Assembly (NCBI RefSeq): GCF_000304335.1
Contig: NZ_CAJF01000040.1
Span: 1 to 33,115, forward strand
DNA from: Microbacterium yannicii PS01
GTDB taxonomy: Bacteria > Actinomycetota > Actinomycetes > Actinomycetales > Microbacteriaceae
DNA: 33,115 nt
Reading direction: 5' to 3'
Shown here: in pieces, positions 8,005 to 15,298 of the stretch
Layout: the number at the start of each line of letters is the position of its first letter
How positions within the stretch are numbered: the first letter of the stretch is position 1
Notes under the pieces: generated by a model
What the model saw: the letters and a program-made list of their open reading frames with translations, nothing else
Database searches by the model: none
What the model was told of the DNA's origin: nothing
Made by a program: the position numbers and the translations under genes

Positions 8005-8902
8005 TGGCGAACACCCCCTGCAGCTGCGCCATGATCGCCGTCCAGACGCCGGTGACCATGAGCAGTCCGAGCACGATCAGCAGGGCACCGCCGATGAGGT
8101 TGACGACGCGGATGTGGCGACGCACGAACGAGATCGAGCGCGTCGCCCATCCGAAGCCGAGGGTGAGGAGGAGAAAGGGGATGCCGAGGCCCAGCGAGTA
8201 CGCGACGCCCAGCACCGCGGCGCGCGCAGCCGAGCCGGAATCGAACGCCATCGTGAGGATGACCGCGAGCGTCGGGCCGATGCACGGCGCCCACCCGATC
8301 CCGAGCGCGATGCCGAGAAGCGGGGCGCCGACGAGGCCGAGGTTCGAGCGCACCTGGGGACGGCTGATGCGCTGGGTCCATCCGAAGAGTCCGATGAAGA
8401 CGAGACCCATCGCGATCACGACGACACCCAGGATGCGAGTGATGAGGTCCTGATACTCCAGCAGGAAGCGCCCGACCGTGCCGCCCAGCATCGCGATGCT
8501 CACGAACACCACCGTGAAGCCGGCGATGAAGAGCAGGACCCCGAGAACGAGGCGCCCGCGGGCCGGCCCTTCGACGGGCGCAGCGACCGCAGACTGCGGA
8601 CTCCCGGTCACTGCGCGCGGAGTCTCGGTCGCTGCGCGCGGAGTCTCGGTCGCTGCGCGCGGAGTCTCGGTCGCTGCGCGCGGGGTTCCGGTCGCTGAGC
8701 GCGGGGTTCCGGTCGCTGAGCCTGTCGAAGCGCCCACCGCGACAGCCACCGGCCGCGGGGCGACCGCTCCTCCGATGAAGCCCAGATAGCCGGGAACCAG
8801 CGGCAGAACGCACGGCGAGAGGAACGAGACCAGCCCGGCCAGGACAGCGATGGGGATGGCGACGAGGAGGGATCCGTCGGCGACCAGCTCGCCGGGGTTC
8901 AC
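7985..8902 (-). CDS. ccdA: Cytochrome c biogenesis protein CcdA (thiol reductant carrier)
   Basis: A 305-residue membrane protein of the CcdA/DsbD family that carries reducing power from cytoplasmic thioredoxin across the membrane to TlpA/ResA, keeping apocytochrome cysteines reduced. The two redox cysteines are in LSPCVLPLVPGY (C31) and GWAPCIGP (C207), with six expected membrane helices. The GTG start at 8902 overlaps the tlpA stop (GTGA) and has AGGAGGAGG immediately upstream. Residues about 57-113, in the loop after the first helix, are a Thr/Ala/Pro repeat (TPRAATE units) encoded by a 21-bp tandem array bounded by inverted interspersed elements. This makes the protein about 50 residues longer than usual; the family core looks intact. 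Confidence 0.93.
   Translation of the reverse strand: MNPGELVADGSLLVAIPIAVLAGLVSFLSPCVLPLVPGYLGFIGGAVAPRPVAVAVGASTGSATGTPRSATGTPRAATETPRAATETPRAATETPRAVTGSPQSAVAAPVEGPARGRLVLGVLLFIAGFTVVFVSIAMLGGTVGRFLLEYQDLITRILGVVVIAMGLVFIGLFGWTQRISRPQVRSNLGLVGAPLLGIALGIGWAPCIGPTLAVILTMAFDSGSAARAAVLGVAYSLGLGIPFLLLTLGFGWATRSISFVRRHIRVVNLIGGALLIVLGLLMVTGVWTAIMAQLQGVFASVPAPL
8567..8732 (+). repeat. 21-bp tandem array flanked by inverted interspersed elements, inside ccdA
   Basis: An element in forward orientation (8567-8588) and one in reverse orientation (8711-8732) face each other with their GACC ends inward. Between them GGTC recurs at 8606, 8627, 8648, 8669 and 8690, then at 8711 in the element itself: an exact 21-bp period. 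All copies keep the ccdA frame and encode TPRAATE-like heptapeptides. Confidence 0.88.
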
Positions 8903-9549
8903 GCCTCCTCCTTCAGCGCGTCGCTCACGAGCGTCTCGAGGATCGACGCCTCGTCGAGCTGCCCGATGATGCGCGCCGCGACGCGGCCCTGCTTGTCGAG
9001 CACGAGCGTGACCGGCACGGCGTTGAGCGGGGTCTGCCCGGCGAAGGCGAGCTTGATGGACCCGTCCTCGGTGGCGAGGGCGCTCGGGTACGTCACGCCG
9101 TACTTTTCGGCGAACGCCTGCGAAGCCTCCGCGCCGTCGTAGAGGTTCACACCGAGGAACGACACCGCCTCGCCCGCGAATGACTCGTGGGCGGCCTCGA
9201 GCTCTTTCGCCTCGACGCGGCACGGCGCGCAGGCGGCGTACCAGAAGTTCACGACCAGCACATCGCCGGCGTAGTCCGCGTTCGTCGTCGTGCCGCCCAC
9301 GTCGAGCACGCCCTCGAACTCGATCGGCTCGGTGCGGTCGCCCGCCGGGATCTCTTCGATCTGCAGGCCGTCGGCGGCGATGTAGTTCTTGTTGTCGCCC
9401 TCGCGATACTGATCGGCCAGCGGGTCGCCCGTGCAGGCGGCGAGACCCGCCACCATCACGAGGGCGAGCAGAGCCGATGCAGCGGCCCGCAGCCTGCGTC
9501 CGGCCCGGCGCCGCACGGGGACAGGCGCAGCGGCCAGCGTCTCGGTCAT
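8899..9549 (-). CDS. TlpA/ResA-type thioredoxin-like lipoprotein
   Basis: A 216-residue secreted disulfide reductase. A basic N-terminus and hydrophobic segment end in the lipobox LAAC (C39), so it should be anchored to the outer face of the membrane. The thioredoxin domain has NFWYAACAPC with the CAPC redox pair at 107-110 and the cis-proline in NAVPVT. In System II it reduces apocytochrome c haem-binding cysteines with electrons from CcdA. The ATG at 9549 overlaps the histidine phosphatase stop (ATGA), and its own stop overlaps the ccdA start. The longer open frame to 9867 is not used: it lies inside the neighbour. Confidence 0.92.
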   Translation of the reverse strand: MTETLAAAPVPVRRRAGRRLRAAASALLALVMVAGLAACTGDPLADQYREGDNKNYIAADGLQIEEIPAGDRTEPIEFEGVLDVGGTTTNADYAGDVLVVNFWYAACAPCRVEAKELEAAHESFAGEAVSFLGVNLYDGAEASQAFAEKYGVTYPSALATEDGSIKLAFAGQTPLNAVPVTLVLDKQGRVAARIIGQLDEASILETLVSDALKEEA

Positions 9550-10175
9550 ACCGCCCCCACGTCCAGCGATCCGGCCGTTGACGCCGGTTCGGCGTAGGCA
9601 GTCTCTGACCACTTCCCGTCGACCATCTCGAAGCTCGTGACGCTCGACAGTCCGCAGCGCCGCTCGCGCGGGTCGTGCCGCAGCGGCAGACCGGCGACCG
9701 CGAGATGCGTGGCCCAGATCGGCAGCTGGTGCGACACGATCACGACGTCTCCGGAGTCCGCGGCATCCCACGCCTGCGTCATCGCCGCGTTCATGCGGCC
9801 CACGACGTCCGCGTACGGCTCGCCCCAGCTCGGCAGCGCCGGGGTGCGCAGGTGGCGCCAGTTCCACGGGTTGAAGAGGGCGACGACCATGCGCTTGCCC
9901 TCGAAGACGTTGGTGGGCTCGATGACGCGCTCGTCGACGACGGGGTCGATCCCGAAGAGCTCGGTGAACGGCTCGGCCGATTCCTGCGTGCGCTGCAGCG
10001 GCGAGCAGACGAGCGCCGAGACCGGGCGCTGCATCGCCTGGACGAACTCCGCAGCCTGCCGCGCCATGCGCCGGCCGTCGGTGCTCAGTCCGTACCCGGG
10101 GAGTCGCCCGTAGAGCACGCGGCGGGGGTTGTAGACCTCACCATGGCGCACGAGGTGGAGGCGATCGGCGGGCAC
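9546..10175 (-). CDS. Histidine phosphatase family protein (phosphoglycerate-mutase-like)
   Basis: A 209-residue phosphatase with the RHGE signature in LVRHGEVYNP (R10, H11; the histidine is phosphorylated in the family) and the second catalytic histidine in VVIVSHQLP. It heads the cytochrome c maturation operon. The same order (mutase-like phosphatase, thioredoxin, ccdA, resB, ccsA) is known from Mycobacterium tuberculosis Rv0525-Rv0529, so the link is old, although the substrate is unknown. The GTG start at 10175 is six bases after a TAGACT -10 box, which suggests a leaderless transcript. It is coupled to tlpA by a four-base overlap. Confidence 0.9.
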   Translation of the reverse strand: MPADRLHLVRHGEVYNPRRVLYGRLPGYGLSTDGRRMARQAAEFVQAMQRPVSALVCSPLQRTQESAEPFTELFGIDPVVDERVIEPTNVFEGKRMVVALFNPWNWRHLRTPALPSWGEPYADVVGRMNAAMTQAWDAADSGDVVIVSHQLPIWATHLAVAGLPLRHDPRERRCGLSSVTSFEMVDGKWSETAYAEPASTAGSLDVGAV

Positions 10176-10181
10176 CCGACC

Positions 10182-10187
10182 AGTCTA
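10182..10187 (-). promoter_or_regulatory. -10 box TAGACT, probable leaderless promoter of the histidine phosphatase/cytochrome c operon
   Basis: TAGACT is followed by exactly six bases and then the GTG at 10175. No Shine-Dalgarno sequence is present. No clear -35 box. Confidence 0.6.
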
Positions 10188-10217
10188 CGGCGGCTGGTTC
10201 TGTGGGGCCGCTGAGCG

Positions 10218-10949
10218 TCAGTCGATCCGCGTCGACGAGAGCTCGTGCGGCGCCTCCTGCGAGGCGGGCGCCGTCGGCGTCTGGCCGCCACGGCGACGCT
10301 CGCTCGACGCGGAGATCAGCGCGCGGGTGCGGACGAACACGAACCATGCCGCGGCGAGCGCGGCCACCGCGATCACGACGTACTGCACGATGTCGACGTA
10401 CTGCTCGATGATGTGCCACGAGGCGCCGAGCAGGTAGCCGGCCAGGACGAAGATGGTGTTCCAGAGGAGACTTCCCGCTCCCGTCAGCAGCCCGAACCGC
10501 CACAGCGGCATGCGGGTGACACCGGCCGGGATGGAGATGAGGCTCCGGAAGATCGGGATCATCCGCCCGAAGAACACCGCCTTGCCGCCGTGTCGCTCGA
10601 ACCAGGCGACGGTGCGATCGATGTCTTCGGGGTGCAGCAGCGGCACGGTCGCCGCGATGCGGCGGAGCCGGTCGGCTCCGAACCACGCGCCGATGCCGTA
10701 GAGGAGGAACGCACCGAGGATCGAGCCGAGGGTGGTCCAAGCGAGCGCCTCGAACAGCGTGAACGACCCGCGGCTGGCGGCGAGTCCCGCCATCGGCAGC
10801 ACGACCTCGCTCGGCAGCGGCGGGAAGAGGTTCTCGAGCGCGATGGCGATCCCCGCGCCGGCCGGGCCCACGACATCCATCAGCGAGACGGACCAGTCGA
10901 GGAGGGCGCCGAGCCAGGAGCTGTCGCCAGAGGAGGAGGTGTCGGTCAT
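10218..10949 (-). CDS. DedA family membrane protein
   Basis: A 243-residue DedA (SNARE-associated/VTT domain) protein. It has the family's ENLFPPLPSEVVLP motif near the first re-entrant segment and the arginine-containing stretch FFGRMIPIFRSLISIPAGVTRM before the last helices, plus about four to five membrane segments and a charged C-terminal tail. DedA proteins act in membrane homeostasis, several as undecaprenyl-phosphate or phospholipid flippases; which applies here is not visible. The ATG at 10949 was chosen because it begins the family-like part, and GGGAAG lies about nine bases upstream. The frame continues open to 11399, but that stretch covers the non-coding leader and the neighbouring gene. 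Confidence 0.9.
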   Translation of the reverse strand: MTDTSSSGDSSWLGALLDWSVSLMDVVGPAGAGIAIALENLFPPLPSEVVLPMAGLAASRGSFTLFEALAWTTLGSILGAFLLYGIGAWFGADRLRRIAATVPLLHPEDIDRTVAWFERHGGKAVFFGRMIPIFRSLISIPAGVTRMPLWRFGLLTGAGSLLWNTIFVLAGYLLGASWHIIEQYVDIVQYVVIAVAALAAAWFVFVRTRALISASSERRRGGQTPTAPASQEAPHELSSTRID

Positions 10950-11074
10950 CGGTCGTCGCTTCCCGGATGTCGCAGGCGGTCGGTGATCTGCGCTCCACCG
11001 TACGGGCACGTCGTGAACGGTTCCTGGGTGCCAGCCCCCGGATTGGCCTCGGGAAGCCCCCGATGCTCGCCTCC

Positions 11075-11443
11075 TCAGAGAGACGAGCCGGGCACCCCCG
11101 CCGCGGTCACCGCGAACGCCGCGACGAGGGCCAGGATGATTGCCGCGGCTCCGGCCAGCGGTACCCAGAACGACAGGCGTCTCTTGACCATCAGGACGAT
11201 CGCCACGATCGTCGAGGCGAGGAAGGCGACCCAGGGCAGGATCATCCCCATCAGCCAGCCGAGCGTGATGAGCTCGCTGCTGCAGGTGAGAGCCCCGCAG
11301 GGGTCGGACGCCATGACGAGGAACATCCCCATCAACGACGCCAGCGCGGCGAGCACCGCCGAGCCGACGACCAGCACGATGGTGAGCACGACGTCCCACA
11401 CGCGTACGGACCGCGGCGCGGCATCCGACGTCGTCGTGGTCAC
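11075..11443 (-). CDS. Small membrane protein of unknown function
   Basis: A 122-residue protein that I do not recognise. It has three hydrophobic segments (about 15-45, 59-86 and 91-116), a short charged N-terminus and two cysteines (C49, C54 in DPCGALTCSS) in the loop after the first helix, which could form a disulfide outside the cell. The GTG start at 11443 is six bases after a TAGGAT -10 box, so the message is probably leaderless. It is divergent from aspS with only 35 bases between the start codons. The function is not inferred. Confidence 0.75.
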   Translation of the reverse strand: MTTTTSDAAPRSVRVWDVVLTIVLVVGSAVLAALASLMGMFLVMASDPCGALTCSSELITLGWLMGMILPWVAFLASTIVAIVLMVKRRLSFWVPLAGAAAIILALVAAFAVTAAGVPGSSL

Positions 11444-11449
11444 GGCGCC

Positions 11450-11455
11450 ATCCTA
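11450..11455 (-). promoter_or_regulatory. -10 box TAGGAT, probable leaderless promoter of the small membrane protein
   Basis: TAGGAT, six bases, then GTG at 11443; no ribosome-binding site. Confidence 0.55.
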
Positions 11456-11464
11456 GGTCCCCCG

Positions 11465-11470
11465 TATGCT
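11465..11470 (+). promoter_or_regulatory. -10 box TATGCT, possible promoter of aspS
   Basis: TATGCT lies eight bases before the GTG at 11479, in the 35-base gap shared with the divergent membrane-protein gene. The spacing would give a leaderless or nearly leaderless message. Confidence 0.45.
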
Positions 11471-11478
11471 TGACGCTC

Positions 11479-12819
11479 GTGAGTGAACGCGTTCTGGTAG
11501 GTCAGCTCAAGGGTCTCGTCGATGGTCCCGTCTCCGTGTCGGGATGGGTCGAGACCGTCCGCGACCAGAAGAAGGTGCAGTTCGTCATCCTTCGCGATGA
11601 GACGGGCGCGGTGCAGCTGGTGAATCCGGCGACCCGGCCCGCCGAGGACGGCACCGAACAGGATGCCGCGGCCCTGGCGCTCACCGACACCATCTCGAAC
11701 CTCGCCACCGGCACGTTCCTGACGGTGACCGGCGAGCTCAAGCACGATGAGCGCGTGAAGCTCGGCGGCGTGGAGATCAAGATCGGCGGCCTCGACATCG
11801 CCGCCGCCGCGCTGCCCGAGACTCCGATCGCGGCCGACTCGGGCATGGACAAGCGCATGGACTGGCGATTCCTCGACCTTCGTCAGCGGCGCAACAACCT
11901 CATCTTCCGTGTGCAGACCACGCTCGAGCACGCCATGCGGTCCTACTGGATCGAGCGGGACTACATCGAAGTCCACTCGCCGAAGCTGATGGCCTCGGCA
12001 TCCGAGTCCAACGCGGAGCTGTTCTCGCTCGAGTACTTCGGAGACCAGACGGCGTACCTCGCGCAGTCGCCGCAGTTCTTCAAGCAGATGGCGCAGGTGG
12101 CCGGCTTCGGCAAGATCTTCGAGATCGCGCCGGCCTTCCGTGCCGACCCCTCGTTCACCTCCCGCCACGCCACCGAGTTCACCTCGATCGACGCCGAGAT
12201 CAGCTGGATCGACTCGCACGAAGACGTCGCCAAGATGCAGGAGGAACTGCTGGCGGCCGCGTTCCAGGCCGTCAAGGACAAGCACGGCGCCGAGATCGAG
12301 GAGCTGTTCGGCCTCGAGGTGCAGGTGCCCGCGATCCCCTTCCCGCGCATCCCGCTCGCCGAGGCGCTCGAGATCGTGAAGAGCCGCGGCTACGAGGTGC
12401 CTCGCACCGACGGCGACCTCGACCCCGAGGGCGAGCGCCAGATCTCCGCGTACGTCGAGGAGACCTACGGCCATCAGTTCGTCTTCATCACCGACTACCA
12501 CCCCGAGATCCGCGCTTTCTACCACATGCGCGACGAGGAGACCGGACTCACCAAGAGCTACGACCTGCTCTTCAAGGGCGTCGAGATCACGACCGGCGCG
12601 CAGCGCGAGCACCGCGTCGATGTGCTGGTCGAGCAAGCCAAGGAGAAGGGGCTCGAGCCCGAGCATCTCGACTTCTACCTGGACTTCTTCCGCTACGGCG
12701 CCCCGCCGCACGGCGGGTTCGGGATGGGCCTCGCGCGCGTCATGATGCTGCTGCTCGGACAGGAGTCGATCCGCGAGGTGACTTACCTGTTCCGGGGCCC
12801 CACGCGCCTCGCCCCGTAG
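11479..12819 (+). CDS. aspS: Aspartate-tRNA ligase, archaeal/eukaryotic-type (probably Asp-tRNA(Asp/Asn))
   Basis: A 446-residue class IIb aminoacyl-tRNA synthetase. It has an N-terminal OB-fold anticodon domain (SVSGWVETVRDQKKVQFVILRD), then the catalytic core with SPKLMASASESNAELF, AQSPQFFKQM, motif 2 (FEIAPAFRADP...RHATEFTSID, about 214-237) and motif 3 (GGFGMGLARVMM). FTSIDAEI after motif 2 favours AspRS over AsnRS. It lacks the large GAD insertion of the about 590-residue bacterial AspRS, so it belongs to the archaeal-type branch. The GTG at 11479 fits a -10 box eight bases upstream; an in-frame TTG at 11470 overlaps that box and is less likely. Such enzymes can charge tRNA(Asn) for GatCAB amidation; the specificity residues here are not diagnostic. 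Confidence 0.88.
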   Translation: MSERVLVGQLKGLVDGPVSVSGWVETVRDQKKVQFVILRDETGAVQLVNPATRPAEDGTEQDAAALALTDTISNLATGTFLTVTGELKHDERVKLGGVEIKIGGLDIAAAALPETPIAADSGMDKRMDWRFLDLRQRRNNLIFRVQTTLEHAMRSYWIERDYIEVHSPKLMASASESNAELFSLEYFGDQTAYLAQSPQFFKQMAQVAGFGKIFEIAPAFRADPSFTSRHATEFTSIDAEISWIDSHEDVAKMQEELLAAAFQAVKDKHGAEIEELFGLEVQVPAIPFPRIPLAEALEIVKSRGYEVPRTDGDLDPEGERQISAYVEETYGHQFVFITDYHPEIRAFYHMRDEETGLTKSYDLLFKGVEITTGAQREHRVDVLVEQAKEKGLEPEHLDFYLDFFRYGAPPHGGFGMGLARVMMLLLGQESIREVTYLFRGPTRLAP

Positions 12820-12886
12820 CAGCTTTGGGGATCCCTTCGTAGATTTGCCCCTTGTGGAGAACCTCGGGGCCGAGGATGCTGTGCGC

Positions 12887-12906
12887 GGTGACGGCTAACC
12901 GTCACC
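12887..12906 (+). promoter_or_regulatory. Perfect 8-bp hairpin between aspS and the ScyD-like gene
   Basis: GGTGACGG, loop CTAA, CCGTCACC. It lies 67 bases after the aspS stop and 31 bases before the next ATG, with no U-tract. It may be a terminator for aspS, an operator, or a leader structure. Confidence 0.45.
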
Positions 12907-12937
12907 TCACACCGATCCATCCGCTGGGGGTCTTTCC

Positions 12938-14053
12938 ATGCGCATTTCGAGTTCTCGACAGAAGCGAGCCGTGCTCGCCCTCCTCACCGCCACGGCGGCC
13001 GCGATCGCGGTCGTCTCCGCCGGGGCGCCTGCCGTCGCCGCCGGTCAGCCGTCGGTGGTCGCCACCGGCCTCGACAATCCTCGGCAGGTGTCGATCGGCG
13101 CCGGTGGCACCGTGTACGTCGCCGAAGCCGGCACGGGCGGCGATGGTGCCTGCCTGCCCAATCCCGAGAACCCCGAGGACGTCGTCTGCCTCGGCGACAC
13201 CGGGGCCATCACCGAGATCAAGCGCGGCACGCAGGCCCGCGTCGTGACGGGGCTCGCCTCGCTCGCCGGGGCCGACGGCTCCGCCGCCTCCGGCCCCTCC
13301 GCGGTGAGTGTTCGCGGCGCCAACATCTCGGTGCTCATGGGCCTGGGGGGCAACCTCGAGACACGCGCACTGCTCGGACCTGCCGGAGCCGAGCTGGGCA
13401 CCATGCTGACCGGTCGCATCGGACAGGACCTCACCGTCGCCGAGGACGTGGCGGCCTACGAGGCCGCGAACAACCCTGATGGCGGCTTCGTCGACTCGAA
13501 CCCCAACGGGTTCACGGATGTGAACAGCAAGCGCTGGACCATCGCCGACGCGGGTGCGAACGCGATCATCACCATGGGCGGGAACATCCCCGACCAGACC
13601 GTCGCGGTCCTGCCGCCGGCGATGGGAGTCCCGCCGGGGGGCACCGAGCCGATTCCCGCGGAGTCTGTCCCGACGAACGTCGTCACGGGCCCGGACGGCG
13701 CGTACTACGTGTCGGAGCTTCTCGGCTTCCCCTTCCCCGTCGGTGAGTCGCGGATCTGGCGCGTCGTCCCCGGCCAGCAGCCGACCATCTACGCGACGGG
13801 CCTGAGCAACGTGACGAGCCTGGCATGGCAGCACCGGACCCTCTACGCGGTGCAGCTGAGCGACACCAGTTTCCTCGAGGGGAACCCCATCGGCTCGCTC
13901 CGCCAGGTGGTGCCGGGCTCTGAGCAGCACCCCGCGGTGCTCGAGGGCCTGTTCGCCCCGTACGGAGTCGCGATCCACGGCAAGACGGCGTACGTCAGCA
14001 CCGGCTCCGTGGCTGCCGGCGCCGGCGAAGTGCTGGCGGTCGACCTGCGCTGA
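12938..14053 (+). CDS. Secreted ScyD/ScyE-like beta-propeller protein
   Basis: A 371-residue exported protein. A Sec signal peptide (about 1-35: basic start, hydrophobic core, AVAA near the cut site) is followed by repeats typical of the ScyD/ScyE family, such as ATGLDNPRQVSIGAGGTVYVAEAG, VTGPDGAYYVSELLGFPF and APYGVAIHGKTAYVSTGS, which suggest a six-bladed beta-propeller (NHL-like). The family is named from cyanobacterial scytonemin clusters, but in actinomycetes these proteins are stand-alone with unknown substrates. The ATG at 12938 gives a proper signal peptide. It is convergent with the glutaredoxin gene across a strong hairpin. Confidence 0.82.
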   Translation: MRISSSRQKRAVLALLTATAAAIAVVSAGAPAVAAGQPSVVATGLDNPRQVSIGAGGTVYVAEAGTGGDGACLPNPENPEDVVCLGDTGAITEIKRGTQARVVTGLASLAGADGSAASGPSAVSVRGANISVLMGLGGNLETRALLGPAGAELGTMLTGRIGQDLTVAEDVAAYEAANNPDGGFVDSNPNGFTDVNSKRWTIADAGANAIITMGGNIPDQTVAVLPPAMGVPPGGTEPIPAESVPTNVVTGPDGAYYVSELLGFPFPVGESRIWRVVPGQQPTIYATGLSNVTSLAWQHRTLYAVQLSDTSFLEGNPIGSLRQVVPGSEQHPAVLEGLFAPYGVAIHGKTAYVSTGSVAAGAGEVLAVDLR

Positions 14054-14074
14054 GCCGAGGTTCACAGCTGACGA

Positions 14075-14110
14075 GCGCCCGGTTCGAGACTCACCTCTCG
14101 CGCCGGGCGC
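14075..14110. terminator. Long hairpin between convergent genes, probable bidirectional terminator
   Basis: GCGCCCGG (14075-14082) pairs with CCGGGCGC (14103-14110); inside, CGAGA (14085-14089) pairs with TCTCG (14096-14100), leaving a TT/CG internal loop and a six-base apical loop. It is 22 bases after the ScyD-like stop and 69 bases after the end of the minus-strand glutaredoxin gene. No T-run, as is common for actinobacterial terminators. Confidence 0.65.
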
Positions 14111-14178
14111 CCGTCTGTGCACCGCCGAAGTGCGGTCGGGCGGAGGAGCGCACGGTCAGGAGAAGCGCCTCGCCGGCG

Positions 14179-14424
14179 TCACCCGGTGAGCGCGGCGCGC
14201 AGCCGCTCGGGCGATACGCGCCAGTGCCCGTGCAGCCGGCCGTCGATGAGCACGACCGGGATCTTCTCCCACCACTGGGCGTAGAGCTCGGGATCGTCGG
14301 CGATCGACAGCTCCTCGATGACCACGCCGTCGTCGTCCAGCTCAGCCACGACAGTCTCGACGACCTCCCGGGCGACGTCGCACAGGTGGCAGTCGGGTTT
14401 GCTGATGAGGGTGAGGGACGTCAC
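14179..14424 (-). CDS. Glutaredoxin-like protein
   Basis: An 81-residue thioredoxin-fold protein with the redox pair in KPDCHLCDVA (C12, C15) and the cis-proline in KIPVVLIDG. It resembles the short glutaredoxin/DUF836 group found in many actinomycetes; it probably reduces disulfides with mycothiol or NADPH-dependent systems (inference). GTG at 14424 lies 12 bases after the stop of the rhodanese-like gene, with which it likely forms an operon for sulfur or thiol chemistry. It ends before the hairpin at 14075-14110. Confidence 0.85.
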   Translation of the reverse strand: MTSLTLISKPDCHLCDVAREVVETVVAELDDDGVVIEELSIADDPELYAQWWEKIPVVLIDGRLHGHWRVSPERLRAALTG

Positions 14425-14436
14425 GGCTTCACCCGG

Positions 14437-14730
14437 TCACTGCTCGACGGGGTAGCCCGCGGCGATCCACTCGTCGGTACCGCCGTCGACGTTCGTGGCG
14501 TCGTAGCCCCGAGCTGCCAGCGCCTCGACGACGCGTCCCGACCGACCGCCGACCTTGCAGATGACGTCGAACGCCCCGTCGGGGAGCTCACCGAGGCGCT
14601 CGCCGATGACCGACATCGGGATGTTGACGGCGCCGGGCACGCGGCCGCCCTCGAACTCCCATTCCTCCCGGACGTCGATGAGCGGCGTATCCGTGCGCTC
14701 GCGAAGCTGCTGGACGGTGATGGATTTCAT
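14437..14730 (-). CDS. Rhodanese-like domain protein
   Basis: A 97-residue single-domain rhodanese. It begins ITVQQLRER, carries the CH2A-like IDVREEWEFEGGRVPGAVNIP, and has the active-site loop VICKVGGRSGR with the catalytic cysteine about residue 56. It should move a sulfane sulfur through a cysteine persulfide. The ATG at 14730 has AGAGGAA a few bases upstream; the frame is open to 14769 but without family residues. It lies upstream of the glutaredoxin-like gene on the same strand. Confidence 0.88.
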   Translation of the reverse strand: MKSITVQQLRERTDTPLIDVREEWEFEGGRVPGAVNIPMSVIGERLGELPDGAFDVICKVGGRSGRVVEALAARGYDATNVDGGTDEWIAAGYPVEQ

Positions 14731-14812
14731 CTGTTCCTCTGGTCGCCGGAGAACTGCGCAGCCGAACACGAAGCGCCCGTCCTCAGACAGGCGCTTGGTG
14801 TACTGGCCGCTC

Positions 14813-14911
14813 TTACTTCTTGTTGCGGCGCTGGTGGCGAGTCTTGCGAAGCAGCTTGCGGTGCTTCTTCTTCGCCATGCGCTTGCGGCGCTTCTTGATG
14901 ACTGAACCCAC
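14813..14911 (-). CDS. Small ribosomal subunit protein bS22 (AURKAIP1/COX24-like)
   Basis: A 32-residue, extremely basic peptide starting GSVIKKRRKRMAKKKHRK and ending in TRHQRRNKK, matching the bS22 mini-protein known from mycobacterial ribosomes, where it sits near the decoding centre. The GTG at 14911 has GAGG six bases upstream. It is easily missed because of its length. It lies alone between the rhodanese gene and the small HTH gene, all on the same strand; a hairpin at 14937-14958 precedes it. Confidence 0.88.
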   Translation of the reverse strand: MGSVIKKRRKRMAKKKHRKLLRKTRHQRRNKK

Positions 14912-14936
14912 GGAAAACCTCACAATGTCGGGGTCT

Positions 14937-14958
14937 GGGCGCAACACGGTGTGCGCCC
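14937..14958 (-). terminator. Hairpin between the HTH gene and bS22
   Basis: GGGCGCA (14937-14943) pairs with TGCGCCC (14952-14958) over an eight-base loop. It could end the HTH transcript or be part of the bS22 leader. No U-tract. Confidence 0.4.
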
Positions 14959-14994
14959 GGGATCGGGCAGATGCGAAAAATGCCTCGTGACAGT

Positions 14995-15186
14995 CTAGCC
15001 GACGTCGGCGATCGGCCGTTGCAAGGCTTCTGTGACCGCCGACTCGGGCACGCGATAGCTGCGGCCGAAGCGCACGGCGGGCAGCTCGCCTGAGTGGACG
15101 AGCCGGTAGACCGTCATCTTGGAGACGCGCATCAGCTCGGCGACCTCGGCGACGGTGAGGAAGCGCACGTCGGGCAACTCGGCCAT
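14995..15186 (-). CDS. Excisionase-type helix-turn-helix DNA-binding protein
   Basis: A 63-residue MerR-like winged HTH of the excisionase/BldC type: FLTVAEVAELMRVSKMTVYRLVHSGELPAVRFGRSYRVPESAV. Proteins of this size bind DNA cooperatively as regulators in actinomycetes; no phage genes are nearby, so it is likely a housekeeping regulator rather than a true excisionase. The ATG at 15186 has GGGGAAGGA nine bases upstream; an in-frame ATG at 15195 sits almost on top of that site and is less likely. A promoter with good -35 and -10 boxes lies at 15220-15249. Confidence 0.85.
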   Translation of the reverse strand: MAELPDVRFLTVAEVAELMRVSKMTVYRLVHSGELPAVRFGRSYRVPESAVTEALQRPIADVG

Positions 15187-15219
15187 GTGTGTCATTCCTT
15201 CCCCAGTAGTGCTGCCCAC

Positions 15220-15249
15220 ACTTTAGATCCTGCGAGGTGCGCATGTAAA
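15220..15249 (-). promoter_or_regulatory. Promoter of the small HTH gene
   Basis: On the minus strand TTTACA (15249-15244), an 18-base spacer and TAAAGT (15225-15220). It is the clearest two-box sigma-70 promoter in the window, with about 30 bases of leader to the ATG at 15186. Confidence 0.6.
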
Positions 15250-15298
15250 CCGGTGTGACCTGTGGGACCGCTGAGATGGCGCACCACGAGGCCCCCCA

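Noticed and set aside
6268..8034. A 588-codon plus-strand open frame over resB
   Set aside because: Antisense shadow of a clear ResB protein; no motifs of its own.
14995..15186. Prophage excisionase
   Set aside because: The protein is excisionase-like in fold only; there is no integrase, attachment repeat or phage gene nearby.
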